A stretch of DNA of 64,000 nt from J054 sp963850255 (GCA_963850255.1 CAWKLL010000055.1:14162-78161), one strand, 5' to 3'. Counted from the stretch's first letter, positions 10,301 to 25,300 are shown. Numbers and translations are program-made. The notes: generated from the letters alone by a model not told the origin.

Positions 10301-13300
10301 GTCGTAAGCACGCAGGACCGCCGCAATACTGGCCATCGGCGTGGCCGCGGTCTTGCCGTCGTTGGCGTTATCGCCGATCGCGGTGCTGTACTCGTCATTC
10401 ACCTGGCTGGCATCATTGACGAAGTACTCGTTGCCCGCGTTGGCGATCAGGAAAGCCTCGTCCGAGTCATCCTGCGGCTGCGTACCGTCATTAGCAATGG
10501 CCCGGATCAACGCGGTGTTGCCCACTGTCTCCGGCGTCGCCGTCCAGCTATAGCTGCCGTTGCCGAAGCGATCCACGCCCTGATTTGCCGCGATCAGGTT
10601 CCAGCTCGCGCCGTTGTCCGTGGACAGTTCCAGGTTCACCGTCGGACTGGCCACACCACCGGCATTGACCTTTACCAGTTCGATCCCCGACAGCACCGGA
10701 CCAGAACCAGACTGGTGCAACAGCTCCAGATCGATGCCCGCATCGCCGCTCGCCGTGACCGCAAACTCCTGCACCGTGGCCACCTTGGCCAGCCCGCCCG
10801 TGTCGGCCAGCAGGTCGTAGTCATCCAGCACCGTCGCGCCCTGCAGGTTGATATCGAATATGCGGCTCGCCGTGGTCTCCGGGGCGAAGTGCAGCCGGAT
10901 CAGGTAATCCCCGTCGGCCGCCGGCAGCAGCCATTGCAGGCGCTCGCCGGCAACGGGACTACTGATATACGCATAGTTCTGGTAGACGCCCTGTGGCGGC
11001 GGGTTGCTGACCCCGCTGACATCCACCGAGCCGGTCAGGGACTGTTCGTTTTCATTCACCACCTGGTAGCTGTTACCAGCCCAGGTGCCGAGCAGCGGAT
11101 CGCCCACCGTCGTGCTGCTGCCCACGTTCATCAACAGCGCCGTATCTTCCTGAGCCAAACCGGCTACCCGGTAGTCGATCTGCACACTATCGCCGATGGT
11201 GAGCTTCTCCAGCCCGTTGGGGCTGAGCACCTGCACGATCTCAGCCGGGCTCTGCGTGGCTTCAACCGTATTGCCGTAGGCGCCGACGTTAACCCGCGCA
11301 CCGTTGGGACCCGGCTCGGCCAGGTAGAAGCGGTCTGGATCGCCGCGGTCGATACCCGGCGAACTCGACTGCAGGTGGAAGTCGTCGTCCACAGCCGTCG
11401 CGCCATCCAGATGGATCAGCGTCATCCGGTCTGCACGATTCTGCAGCGTGCTGTTCAGGTAGGCCATGCTCACGCTGAGCGTGCCGTCGGTTACCTCGAA
11501 CGTGCCCAGATACCCGGAAGTTGAGGACGCCTGGTTGATATTGCCCGTCACCCCCAGTACGCCACTGCCGTCGCTCACGGTGTAGCGGACCACCGCATTG
11601 GCGGGCGACAACGGCCAGTCCGCTCGCAGGCTGTAGACGCCGTTGGCCAGACCCGTGTACGTCCAGCTAGCAGTACCCGACGTGCCGCTTTGATTGAGCA
11701 GGTAACTGCCGCCCTCAGCCTCGGCATCGAATACCTCGGTCCATGTGCCCGTGGTACTGAACTCCGCATCACCGTCATCAACGACGGTGCTTTCGAGACC
11801 CAGGTCACTATCACCGCCAGCCGGATTCACGAACTGCGGGTCGGTGACGATGCTGTGCTCATCCAGCCCCAGCTCATAGAACCAGTCCGCGCGGTTATCG
11901 AAGCTCTTGCCTTCCCACAGGCCCAGCGCGCCGCTGCCGGCTAACTCGATCAGGTTGTAGTCGCTGACGAAGTCATCCTGGCTGTCATCATCCACCCGGA
12001 TCGCCGTGCCCTCGGCCACCGAAATGATGTTGCTGTTCAGCCGTACATCATCGGCCGACACCCAGATACCGTCGCCCTGCGGCTGGTAAATGCTGTTGTT
12101 GCGAATATCGGCGTCAGCGCCGGCCGCGAAAATACCGTAGTCGGTGTTGTTGTAGATCAGGTTGTTGCTGGCCTCGCCGCGGAAGGTGATTACCGCACCG
12201 GCGCGGTTGTCGAAGATCACGTTGCCGATCATCGTCGCGGAATTATTGAAGTAAATGCCCCGATCGGTGTTGCCGTATGAGGTGTTGGCCTCGGCCAGGC
12301 CGCCGCTCAGCGAGAAGCCGTCCGCGTTGCCGTAGCTCACGTTATCCAGGAAATGCCCGCTGCCGATAAAGCCGGCCGCCAGACCCCCGCCCACGTTGCC
12401 CAGCTGGCCGTAGGCGACGTTGTTGGTCGCCAGCACGCCGCCGCCGGCATTGATCCCGTAGTTGCCGTTGTCATAGGCCAGGCTGTCGCGGATCTCGGCA
12501 CCTGCGCCGCTCGCGATGATCCCTTGCTGCGAGTTATTCCATGCCGTTACGTTCTCAACGTAGCCATCGATGTTATTGAACAGGTACAGGCCGATGTTCT
12601 GCGTGTAGATCGGCGTCTCGGTGTTATAGAACAACGCGTCCGTCACCACCGCACCGACGCTGTTGTTGGTCTGCAGGCCACTGCCATTGTTGTCGTAGTA
12701 CTGACCGCCGGTCACCGTCAGCCCGTCGTTGCCGTTGCTCAGGAACACGCCGTCGTTGGCATTACTCGTACACCGACAGGTTGTTCAGCGTCACGCCGTC
12801 ACTGTTCGATGAACCGCTGGCATACAAGCCCGTAGTAGGCGCCCGTCAGTGACAGGTTGCTGAAGATCGTCCCGTCAGCATCGAACAGCTCGAAGACACG
12901 CGTGCTGCTGACAGCGTATTACCCCGGTCCAGCACCGCCGCATAACCCAGGTCGCCCAGGTCCTCAGGACCGCGGATCTCTACGCCGGCATCGTCCGCCG
13001 TGATCGCGATATTGTTGTCCAGCGCATACAGGCCGGTGTCGACGAACACCGTATCACCGTCACCGAGATCGTAGGTGGCAAGTATCGCCTGCAGTGTTGC
13101 CTTCGGCGTTGCCGGGGTAAGCCCATCGTTCGCATCATTACCCACCGCCGTGGAGTATTCGTCATTGGTCAGGTCGCCATCGTTGACGTAGAACTCACTG
13201 ATCGGGGGCACAACATTGAACGACCCGTCGGTCGTATCGCTAATACCCGGATCGTTGCTGGCGGTAATCCGCAACAGGTAGGTGGGCGCCTGCGGATAGG

Positions 13301-16300
13301 TCAGCGGATCGACACTCCACACGAAGTCACCGTCGTCTGCCTCGTTGGCACCGAGCAGCTGGTAGTCGCCGATGAGGCCCGTGGGCGATACCTCGATGTC
13401 CACCGTGTCGGTGAAGCCGAAGGACCGCCAACGCACTGTGAAGTCAGATTCCTGGGGCACGTTCGCGCCCGCCGCGGGCGCCTGCACCCAGATGTACTGC
13501 GCCGGGCTCAGCGAGGCCTGCGCGGTGTTGCCGTAGGCGCCGATGTTGACGTAGCCGCCGTCGGGGGCCGGCTCGTTGCCGAAGGGTGTTGCAGCATCGC
13601 CCCGATCGATGGCGCCGGACTGCGCCGCATCTGCACTCGGCGTGCCGGGCAGCGCCATCGGCAGGCCAGACACGGCATCCAGCACCGGTACCAGGCTAGC
13701 ACCATCAAAACTGCCGTACAGGCTCTGCAGGTGGAAGTCGTCGTTGCGCCCGTCGTTGACCGGGTCAAAGTAACCGAAGCCGTCACCGCCGTCCGGATTT
13801 ACAAACAGCGGGTCGCCAAGGTAGCTCGCGAAGTCGTCGAAGGCCGCGTTGCGCCAGTCAGTGAGTGAGACGCGATCGCTGCCCTGCCACTCGCCGGCGA
13901 TGGCATCGGGACCGTCCAGGAAGAACCAGTTGTAGTCGCTGCTGAAGTTCACCTGGCTGTTGCTGCTGACGGTGATCGCACGGCCGTCCTGCACCCAGAT
14001 GATGTTGTTGGCCAGGCTGACATTCGACGCGTTACCGAATACGCGAACGGCATCGCCCTGCGCCTGGTAAGACCGTATTGTTCTCGAAGGTCGGACCGCC
14101 GCCGGTCAGGGCGACGCCATAGTCCGTGTTCGCATAGATGATATTGTTGCGCACCGTCTGATTAAACGGCGCCACGATACCGACGAGGTTTGAATAGACG
14201 ACATTCCCCAGCAATGTAGAGCCGGAATTGCTGGCATTGATACCCCGGTTGCTGTTCCCGTAGACCCGGTTGTATTCAACCAGAGCGCTGCTGCTGGAGA
14301 CGATGCCATCGTAGTTGCCATAAACGATGTTGTAGCCTGCGGTGCCGCTGCCGACGCTGATACCCTGATCATTGGAGCCGGTATGGCCGAAGGAGACATT
14401 GCCCAGGATCGATACATTACCGCCACCCGAGATGCCCGTCGTCGAATTGTTGTAAGCAATATTGCCGCGGCCGAGGCTGAGATCTGCGTTGCCCACCACC
14501 ACCTCGGAACCGGACGAGCCTTTGGAAACCACGAAGCCGTAGTTGTTGTCGTAGGACTCGTTGGCCTCGATGACGGCATCGCCGAGATTGGTCAGGTCGA
14601 AACCGAAAGTGCTGTTGTTGTAAGACAGGCTGTCGGTAACCCCGCCAATCTGGGTATTAACATCAACACCATTGGCCAGGTTGTCGTAGGTGGTCAGAAA
14701 ATCGAAGATATCGGTTGTGATGCCGTCGTCCACGCGTATGCCGTCATTACTGTGGCCATACGCCGTGATGTAGCTGAACGCGACCTCGTCACTGAGATTG
14801 CGCACCCACAGCCCGCTGGTGGCATTCGGCCAGGGTCAGGTTATGCAGCGTGACGAAGTCCGCGTCATCCAACTCCACTAGCGCGTCCATCGGCCGCAGC
14901 GGGTTGGCGCGCTGAATCAGCACTTCAAGCAAAGGATCCGCGGTCGGACCGCGCAGTGTGAAGCCTTCTTCCAGTCCCAGGCCACGATCCGTGGTACCGG
15001 AGATCGCAATCGGATCAAACAGGATGTAACTACCGGTGTCGACATTGATCACGCCGCCGGCCTGGATGTCGTAGACGCGCAGCAGATTAACCGGGTTGGG
15101 CTTGGGCGCCGTGGCCAGCTTGCCGGTATTGCGGTTGTCGCCGAGATCGCCGGTCGTGTACTCGTCGTTGGCGTTATCGCGGTCGTCTACCCAGTAGGTA
15201 CTGCCGTCCTCGGGCACGGTGAAGGCTTCGGTCGAGCGGTCCAGCACGCCGGGATTATTGGTCAGCGAGACCTGGATGCGCAGGCCGTAGGTACCAAAGG
15301 TGATGCCGGGAACCGTTGACGGAACAAAAATGTACTCGCCGTCGTCTGGCGTAGCCGCCACGATATTCGCGAGCAGCGCAGGACCGTCGGGCGTGTCCTG
15401 GTACACGTCGATGCGCACCGGCGAATTACCGGCATTGTTATAAGTGTCCCAGGTGATGGTCCGCGGCTTGTTCAGCTCCCAGTCGGTATAAAGATCCGGA
15501 AAACGCAGCGCGATGTGCGGCTCGCTGCTCGCCGTCTCCTGGAAGGTATTGCCGTAGGCGCCCTGGTTGGGCGCAACACCCTCGTCCACCAGGTACAGAA
15601 ATGCGCCGTCGAGGAACGCATCATTCGGCGTGCCGTTCTCGCGATCGGCGATATATCGGAAGATCAGCTTGCGGGCGCCGTTGGGCAGCTGCAATTGCGC
15701 CCCGTTCAGGTCCCAGCGATCGTTCGCGACGCTAGGATCGGTGCTGACCAGGCCGAGAGAGACATCGCCGGCGTCGAGGAACTCCAGTTCGAAGCGACCG
15801 AAGTCGCCGTTCACATCGCCGGAGCGAATGCGCCCGCCAAATACGACCTCAAGTGACTGGCCGTCGAGTTCACCCGGGGTGAAGCCTGCGGCCAGCAGGT
15901 CTATCAACTGCTCGGCGTTGGCCTGCAGGGTGCTGCCGGGATCGAAGTACTGCGCGCCCTCGAAGGCATCGGGTGTGCTGCTGCTCACGCCAGCCTCGAC
16001 GTTGACGGTCCAGCCGGTCAGGCCCGCCTCGAAACCCGGGTTGGCGAGCAGGTTCTGGTAGAAGGCAGGAATCGACTGGTCCGTGCGCGGATCGCCGGAA
16101 TCGATGGTCGGGCTGGTAAAGCGCAAACCCGCCAGCATGCCGAACAGGCGATAGTCGTCGCGGTCTTTATTAATGAACTGCGGCTTGGCCCATTGCGGAT
16201 CGATGCCGCTGCGGCCGATCGAGTGCAGGTCGAAGCGTGCAACGTCGGCCTGCCAGTCGAGGATGTCGGTGAAGTCCTTCGCCTAGTGAACCAGCTTGCC

Positions 16301-19300
16301 GCTGCCCGTGGCGTAGAGGTTGTTGTAGTCGCTGTAGAAACCGTCCCAGCTATCGTTGGCGACGTAGATGTCGTAACCGGCTTCGGCCCACAGGATGTTG
16401 TTGAGGATCTCGACTTCGCTGGCGCCGAATTCGATACGAATGTTGTCGCCGGCGGGCGCGTAGAAGCTGTTGTTGACCACGCGTACATCACTGACGCCGG
16501 AAATCTGCAGCGCCACGCCGGTATTCCGGTAGATGGCGTTGTGAAATACCTTCTGGTCGCCGACAGCATCGATGCCTGTGCCGTTGTTACCGATCTTGTT
16601 GTATTGGATGGTACCGGCAAAGCTCTGCACGCCGGCGGCATTGAATTCAATCAGGTTGGCGAGATCCAGGTCCGTGCCGCCGAGAATACCGCTGCCGGTG
16701 ACGCCGACGGTATTGTTGCGAACCACCTGGTTTTGCATGCGGCCAACGAGATTCACGCCGGTGCCGTTGTCGTAGATCTCATTCGGCTCACCGACCAGCG
16801 CAAAACCAAGCCCGTCACTACTGCCGGCCACGCTGGACACAACACCCGTGGTGTTCTGGTAGATGCGGTTACCGACCAGCGGGGCGGCGGCAGCATAGTG
16901 GACGCCGATGGTCGCGCCACGAATGTCGTTGCCGGAAATCAGCCCGCTGAAGGCCTGCTGTATATCGAGAGCCAGCGTCGCAGCCAGGATGTCATTGTCC
17001 CGGATCGTGCCGTCTGAGATCGCGGCGAGGCTTACTCCGGTGCCGCTGACATCCATCGCGTTACCGCGCAGCCACGCGCCGGTGACCCCGCTGCCGCCGA
17101 GCGTGATGCCGCCCGCGCCTGTCAGCGTATTAAATTCGACAGCCGCATCAGCCGCGCCGTTGGTCAGAATGATCGCCGGCGCACCGTCAATCTGATTGTG
17201 AGCAATTCGAGTGCCGCTGCCACCGTCGATGATCACCCCGCCGCTGACGCTCGAGGTCAGCAGGTTGAAGTCATCCGCGCCGCTGACCGTGACACCACCC
17301 TGCAGGTCGAGATTCTGCAGCAGTACACCATCGGCGGCGGAACTGAGGGTAACGGCGCCGGCAATCGATGCGCCAGGTGCGCCGACGATCGCAAGGCTGG
17401 CATGCGCGCCGGTCAGCACGATGCCGCCCGGGTCTGCACCCGTGACCAGCAGCACGTCATTCGCGCTGAATACGTTGCCGTTAAGCACATCCTGCACCGT
17501 ATTGCCGCCCGTCCCGTCGGCCGTGTACACCGTGCCGATGTCATACAGGTTGCCAAGCAGGTGCAGGTCCTGGTCACCGCCGACGCTGTCGACAAAGGCA
17601 ACGAACGGATTGCCGTTGCCATCGACGCTCAGCGCCAGGCCACTGGCACGTGCGCCGATATAGCTGACACCGCGCGCACTGGAATCACCCGGCAGTTCCT
17701 CTCCGAAAACGCTGCCCTGCCAGACCTGCGCGTAAACTGCCGTGGCATCGTAGGCGCCGTTTACAAACTGATCAGCGCTCCAGACCAGGTGCAGGCGCCC
17801 GCCGGCCGCTGCCAGTTGGGCATCCGTGAACTGCTGCCCGGCCTCGCCAATACCGGAAGCCGCGTAGTCGGTCCAGCTGGCGCCGTTGTACTGCCCAACG
17901 GCAATCTCGCTGCGCGTGGCCTCGTTAAATTGCGTCCAGGACACGAACAGGTCGCCGGAGAAATACGCGAGTGATGAAGCCACGCTGTCGTAGTTGACTT
18001 CGCCCAGGCCCACGCCGGGCGAAACTTCATTCCAGCTGCCGGTATCAAACTCACGCACCGTAACCTGCGCGATACCGCCTGCATCCACGGTGTAGGCCGC
18101 GGCAAGCTTGGTGCCGTCGGTAGCCAGGCGCAGGTCACCGCGGATTACGTCGAGGCCGGAGATACCTGTACCGCTGGCGCTGCCGGCACTGAAAGCAACC
18201 CAACTCGTGCCGTTGAACTGACTGACGTAAACCTGCTCGCTACCGGTCGATGCGTCGAGCCAGCCGACGGTCAGCAAGTTGTTGACCAGCAACAACTGTG
18301 CGCTATCGGCCGCGCCTCCGCTGCTGACCACGCCGCTGCCGAGCGCAAGCCAACCGCCGCTGCCGGCGTTTGCCGTGGCATCGTAGCGGGCAGCGCGAAT
18401 TTCACTGCCGGTTGCGGTGATCTCGGTCCAGGCGACCACCGGCGCGCCGCTGGCATCCAGACTGAGGCTGGGCCGTCGCGATGCCGTGAGCGTGTCGCTG
18501 ACACCGCCGAAGCCGGCGCTGCCGGCCAGCTCGGTCCAGCCACTGCCATCCTGGCGCGCCACGTAGATTTCATAGTTGCCGCTGCGCGAGTCGGCCCAGG
18601 CCACGTAACGCTCACCATTGCCGGCAAGGACATCGACATCCGGTGCAATGCCCTGCCCGGCACTGACGCCATCGCCTGTGGCGGAGCCGGCAAACTCTGT
18701 CCAGCGGCCGTCGTAATCGACCGGGCCTGCCGGCAGTTCGGCGGCGGCGCGCGGATCATCTGTAGCAGGCTGCAGCGCCGGATCCGGGGTTACCGTCGGC
18801 GGTACAAAATCTTCCGGCGTGCCGGACTCGCCGCTGCCGAAATCGATGATGTTGGAAATGCCCAGCGCGACAACCAGATTGTCGTCTTCAATGGCGTCAT
18901 CTTCGCCTTCACCGAACAACAGGTCGTTGCCGCCCTGACCGAACAGCTGGTCGCGACCGATACCGGCCACATCGATGTTGTCACCGAAATCGCCATACAG
19001 GTAATCGACCGCATTGTCGTCACCCGCGGCGGCCTGGTTATGGCCGTAAAGGATGTCGTTGTCCGCACCGCCGACCAGCACGTCGCTGCCTGCATCACCC
19101 TCTAGCGTATCGTCGCCGGCGCCCGCATCAATGAGATCCGCCGCACCACCGCCACTGACCTGGTCATTGCCGCCCTGGGCAAAGATGCGGTCGCGGTCGG
19201 CGCCGCCGGAAATGATGTCGCCGCCGTCGTCGGAGCCATAGATCAGATCCTCGCCGGCCTCGCCGGACAGGTTATCCCCGTCCCCGCCGCCGCCACGAAT

Positions 19301-22300
19301 CTCATCGTCACCCGCGCCGCCGAGCACGATGTCTGTATCCACGCCGGCATCTATTACGTCGGGTCCGGCACCGCCAACCAGCAGATCCTGGCCCTGCTGG
19401 CCGAACAGCCGATCACTGCCGGCATCATCACCGGTCGGATCCTCGCGGTACCCATAAACGGTATCGTCGCCGACGCCGGCGTAGACCGTGTCATCACCTG
19501 CACCCGCTTCGATGAAGTCGCCGGCCGTGCCGCCGTCAATCTCATCGTCGCCCGTGCCGCCGGTTATCTTGTCGGCGCCGCCGAGAGACTGGATCCAATC
19601 GTTGCCGCCGCCGCCGGAAATTACATCGCCGAAGAACACAAAGTCGCTAAAGTCCGCGTCTTCGTCACCTTCGTCGGAGCCGAAGATGATGTCGTCGCCC
19701 AGGCCGCCGGTAATCGTGTTGACCACGCCGCTGCCGGCATCGATAAAGTCATTGCCGCCGTCGCCGGCAAGGTTGTCTTCACCGGCGCCGCCGTAGATCT
19801 GGTCCGGATCGTCGCCGCCACCGATGATGTCGTCGCCGGCCTCGCCGAACAGCAGGTCCATGCCCGCATCGCCGAACACGATGTCATTGCCCTCGCCGGC
19901 CAGCACCCGGTCGTCGCCGAGGCCGCCGAATATCTGATCAGCACCGCGTTCACCAAACAGCGAGTCAGCATCGTCACCGCCACGGATTTCGTCCTCGCCC
20001 GCGTTGCCGTGGATAACGTCGAGCCCGGCATCACCGAACAGCTGGTCTGAGCCGGCGCCGCCAATGATCTCGTCGTCGCCATCATCGCCGCGGATCACGT
20101 CCGGGTCGCTGTCGCCGAACAGCAGGTCCGCGCCGCTGCCGCCGGAAATGTCGTCCGCGCCGGTGCCGCCGCGCACTTCATCAGCGCCGGCCTGCGCCGA
20201 AATATCGTCGTTGCCGGCGCCGCCGAGGATCAGGTCTGCCGCATCTGCCGCGACATCTGCGTTGTCCGCCCAGGCCGGCGCGCCCGGATCGCGCAGGCCG
20301 AAGATGCTGTCGCCCTCGGTGCCGCCGTCGATGATGTCGGATGCGCTGCCACCGAACAGGGTGTCGAAACCGGCCTCGCCGAACAGCTGGTCCGCGTCGG
20401 CGCCGCCGTCCAGACGGTCATCCCCGCGGCCGCCGTAAATCAGATCCGCGCCGGCATTGCCCCGGATCGTATCAGCGCCAAACTGCAGCGGCAGGTTGGT
20501 ATCCAGCACCGCGGTGACTAATCCACCTGAGACCTGGATGCGCGCCGTATCGCCGACGAGCACATCAGCACCAGTACCGCCGGTGATGTCATCATCGCCG
20601 CCGCCGCCCAGCACCACGTCGTCGCCGCTTCCGGCATCAATGGTGTCGTCGCCGGCCGACGGCCCCGGCAGCGCGCGATACAGCGTGTCACTCGCGTCGC
20701 CGTCGTCGCCGAAAATCACATCGGCACCGGCCTGCCCCAGGATTATATCGGCGCCCAGGCCACCTATCAGCAAGTCGATACCAGCCCCGCCGGTGATCTG
20801 GTCGTCTCCGATGCCGCCGAGGATGGTCGAGCTGCCGATACCAGTGCCGGCCAGCAACGTATCATCGCCGTCACCGCCGTCAAGATCGAAATCGATTCCG
20901 TCGCCGGTCACTCCCGACAAATCTACGGTGTCGTCCCCCTGCCCGGCCCGCGCAATAATCCGGGTGAGATTGACGGGGTTATCGTTCTCGTCCTCGAGCT
21001 GGTAGGTCTGTGGATCGATGGTAATTACATCGCCGGTAGACGTCGTCAGCGTGCCGGAAACCTGAACAGTCGAGGCGTTGACCTGGGTGACGACGATGTT
21101 CTCGGTCACATCTTCAATGTTCTGATTCAGCCGCTCCTGGGCAAACTCGCCGATATTCAGCTGCAGAACGCCATTGCCGAGATCTGAGGCGAGGCGAGGC
21201 TTGCGCTGCGGAATGAACTCGAAATCATAGAGAACGAGCGGCGGTGTAATCTCAATCTCTTCGCGGATCGTATCCAGCAGCAGGTTTATCTCGTAGAACG
21301 CAAACAGCCGCGCGGTCAGCTGGCCGGAGATGTCGAACAGCGCACCGACAGCCTCAATTGGCGTGGCACCCAGCAAGAGCTCAGTCTCTACCACACCGAT
21401 GACCTCGCTGCCGCGAATCTTGCCGTCCGGCAACGGGTCGTACAGATCGAAAAACACTTCGGCAAAGACACCACCTTCGGCGCCGCCGCGGGCGATGCCG
21501 AGGTTCAGCTCGGCCGTGGCCGACAAGCTTGCGCTCAACGTGAGCTCGGGATTGTCACCGTCATCGTCGCCGAACATGTCGGTACCGTCCGGCGTGCCAT
21601 AGTCGTTTAGGTAGAGACCGTCCAGCAGCAGCAGAGGGTTGACGAAACCGGTGGATGCGAAGCGTTGCAGGCCAAAGGTGTCGTAGCCTACTGCATGAAA
21701 GTCGATGTAGGCGCCCAGTTGCCCGCGAATTGATACGCCCAGAGGTCCGAGCACCGGGATAAAGTTCTCGTACAGGAAGCCAACGTCCAGCGCCGGGATA
21801 TCGAAATAGACGAGGTCGACCGGGCGGTTCAGGAACAGGCCGAATATCTGCGAGGCGCCGTCGCCCTCGAATAGCGGGAAGCTGAAATCACCGCCGCCGC
21901 TGATATTGCTGATAAATTCCTTGGTAGAGCTCGCAGGCTGGCCTGCCAGCGCCGCATCGAAATCGATGTCCGCCAGCCCGTCGAACCAGATTTGCGTCTC
22001 CGCAGATGCGTAACTGAAATCTTTAGCCCAGGGCCTGAACCCGCTTGTCGCGGCGTCACCCGGATCGTAAAGAACGATGCTGCCGAAATCGATGCCAACG
22101 CTCTCTGGCGAAGTCGGGAGGGAGTTGATCAGGTCGATAACCTCGACCACGGTCTCGATAAAATCGGTATCGACATTGCCGAACGCGCCGGCCAGGTCCA
22201 GGAACGTTACCGGCGAGAACAAGTCAGAAATCACCGGAATCTCAGTCAGCAGGATGTCGATGATCGGCTGGAACGGCTGCGTAACCCGCTGCACTTCACT

Positions 22301-25300
22301 GAGCAGCGGCCCCAGCACTTCGCCGACCAGCGAACCCAGGTCCAGGGTCACGTTGTTGATTGCGATCAGGTCAAGGCCATCCTCGATAGCATTGCCGATC
22401 ATATTCAGCGGTTCGTAGACATCGCCTGAGAGGTCACCGATGGACCAGTCGATAGACAAAGTTGGCATTCACCGACGGGAACTTGCCAGCCGCGCCGCCG
22501 ACCAGTGCGCTGTTCAGGGCCAGTTCGACATCCAGATCGACAGCCGCGTCGGCAGCGAAGCCGCCGGCAATTCCGATGCTGCCGAGTTCGGCGAAGCCCA
22601 GGCGCTTGTCGCCACTGTCGCCGGTGTTGACCAGGCTCGCCTGCAACTCGGCATCCAGGCTGATCGCGCTGTTGCCGCCTGGCGCCAAGCCCAGCTGCAG
22701 GAAGCCGAGTTGCGCAACCACGTCCCCGGCCACGGACGCATTCAGAGCAATGGTCAGTGGGTTTTCGTCGCTGTCAGCGGCGTCGCCCGCGTTGCCGATG
22801 TCTGAAATAGAAGACGTCAGGCCTGTTCAGTCCGAAGCCGAAGTCCCACTCCCAGTCGAGCGCCAGGTCAACCTCGGCATCCGCCTCGAAACCGAGGCCC
22901 GGCAGCCCGAGGTCCAGGTTGATGTCCGCGCCGGTATCAATCAGCGACGCGCCGAGCTTGAAGTCCCACTCGGCGAAGTGATCCGCCTCCGGACCACCGT
23001 CATTGATGTTGGTGACGAAGCCGATGTCGCTGATGCTGTTGGCCTGGCTGCCGTCGCTCTTCAGCAGCAGGCCGGCGCCCTCGGGCCCGAGAAACTCGAA
23101 GATCAGGCTCGAGATCAGGTTCTCATCCGGGTCGTCGGCGTTCTCGATCGCTTCGCGCAGCGGCGCGATGAAATCGTTGCGCAGATCCGCGATGAACTGC
23201 ACGCCCTCGGCCAGTTGATCACCGACGATCGGCAGGTTCAGCTGCGCCCACCGGCTGTCCAGCGCGGACTGAAGCGCGCCGAGGAATGTATCCAGTCCAT
23301 CGATGGCCAGCAGGATATTGTCGAGCAGCCCGAACTCGCTGAAGTCCAGGTTCAGGTCCGGCGTTTCACTGAAGTACAGCGTCGGGTCCGGGTTTTGCAG
23401 GAAGGTCAGCAGGTCGGCATCAAAGTCGAACTTGCCGCGGTAGTTGGAATCCGTTGGGAAATACACCGGCAGGTCGGCCGACACGGTTCCGGTCAGGGTC
23501 GGATTCACATCGTTGACGAAGTCGATGGCATTGGTTGGCGTGCCACCCTGCAGTATCCGGACGATACCGTCGGTAAACACGGACGGATCCAGCGACACAC
23601 CGAAGTTCGTCACATCGATACTGGCCTGGCTCGGCCGCGAATCGCTGCCGCGGATGATCAGGCCGAAACCGCCGAGCGCGGCGCGGAAAGTCAGGTTGTC
23701 GCCAGTACCCGTGAATAACCCCGTGAGCGCAGTGCTATCAAACAGGTAGATGTCGCCCGGCGCATCCAGGTCGATGCCGAAGTCGAGGCTGAAATCGACA
23801 TTGCCGTTGGCCTGAAGGCCGGCCGAGCCGACCAGGCTGTCGCCCAGCACCGGCGGCACAATGAGATCGACGTTCAGCGCTTCGCTGAAGGCGGCCACCA
23901 GGCCGAGATCCACGCGCAGCATGTTCACGTCGTCGGCCGGGTCGCCGTTGCCGCGGTCCTCGGCCACGACGGAAAGACCGATCGCCGTACTGTCCTGTGG
24001 CAGGCCAAAGGCCTCCTTCAGCTCAGACTCCAGGAACTGCAGCGAAGCAGCCGGGTTGTTCAGGACCTCATCGATCAGCGCATCCAGGCGATCCGCATAG
24101 CCGAGCAGATCCTGGATACTCACGCCGATCAGCGGTAGTTCGTCGCCGAGGAAACCGGCACCCTCGAAGCTACGCAGGAAGCTCGCAATCGCCCGCAGCG
24201 CATCGAGGATGTTGTCAAACTTGAACTGATCGTTGGCGAACAGGCTCAGGTCGCCCAGGTCGCTGAACGAGACCTTGACGTCGCTGGTCAACGGGTCGCC
24301 GACGTCGTAATCGCCCAGCCCGGTCACGCTCAGCGTCGGCGCAATCGCGTTGAACGGATCACCAAAGCTGTCGATCTGCACGGCCAGCGACGGCGCCGAG
24401 CCGACGGTAAAGTTACCGAGGTTCAGGCTCGGGTTGATCGCCAGGTCCAGGTTGACCGTGCCGGTGGCGGCCAGCGTCGGGGTCGTGACCAGCGAGGCCG
24501 GATCCTGGACTAGCCCTTCTAGCAGTTCCTTAACGGTCAACCGGCCGTCCGGCGTGGTCGTGCTCGGCTCCTGCAGCGCGAAATCCAGCTCCGCCAGGAT
24601 GCTGGCATCACCGGTCAGGTCGATGCCGACGAATCCGAAGGTCGCCGTGGCATCGATACCCGGCGGCGGCTCAGGCGCTCCCGGGTCGGGTGACGGCGTC
24701 GTCAGGCTGATGTCGGCACCCACCGACACGTTCTCGAAGTAAATCCGCTCCTCAACCGGCACGCCGCCAAGCTTGTTGCCCTCAAGACTCCCGGTCCGGT
24801 CTTTACGTTGCTCGGCGTCGACCACGCCAATGCCCAACCGCAGCGCCGCGCGTGAACCATTGACCTGTTCAATCCGGAATCGTTGCTGGCCGGCTTGCGC
24901 GCCACCATCCGGGTCAGCCACGAACGTGTTGTCAGTTAACTGCAGCGACGTCCCGGCTGTATTGACGGCCGCGGTCACATCGCCGCCCGTCTGGGCATTG
25001 ATCGCGGCGATCACGTCGCCCAGCGACAACGCACCGTCCAGCGACACGGAAACCTGGCTGGCGTCGCTGAGATAGATCACCAGGTCTGCGTTGTCGGCCA
25101 CCGCATCGCTTGCGCTGAAGCCCAGCTTGTCGATGGCCTCGGCGTCAGCGTCGTTGACAGTGAAACCGGTGCCGTTCAAAGACGTCAGCACCAGCCGGCC
25201 GCCGGCGATACTGGCCTCGATCTCGCCAGCCAGCGATGTCTCAGCGATGCGGTTGTTAATCACCACGGCCAGCTGCAGATCATCGCGCGCCGGATCGTCG

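Noticed and set aside
9590..11524. A 644-codon open frame on the plus strand
   Set aside because: It is antisense to the beta-helix tandem units; its 'repeats' mirror the duplicated coding units.
16283..16285. Amber suppression or recoding of TAG as an amino acid
   Set aside because: Other genes (the HlyD adaptor and the patatin) end in TAG, and nearby frameshifts offer a simpler explanation of sequence error.
18885..20945. Short-period direct repeats that could suggest a CRISPR array
   Set aside because: The period is 27 nt, in frame, without constant repeats and unique spacers; it encodes RTX nonapeptides.
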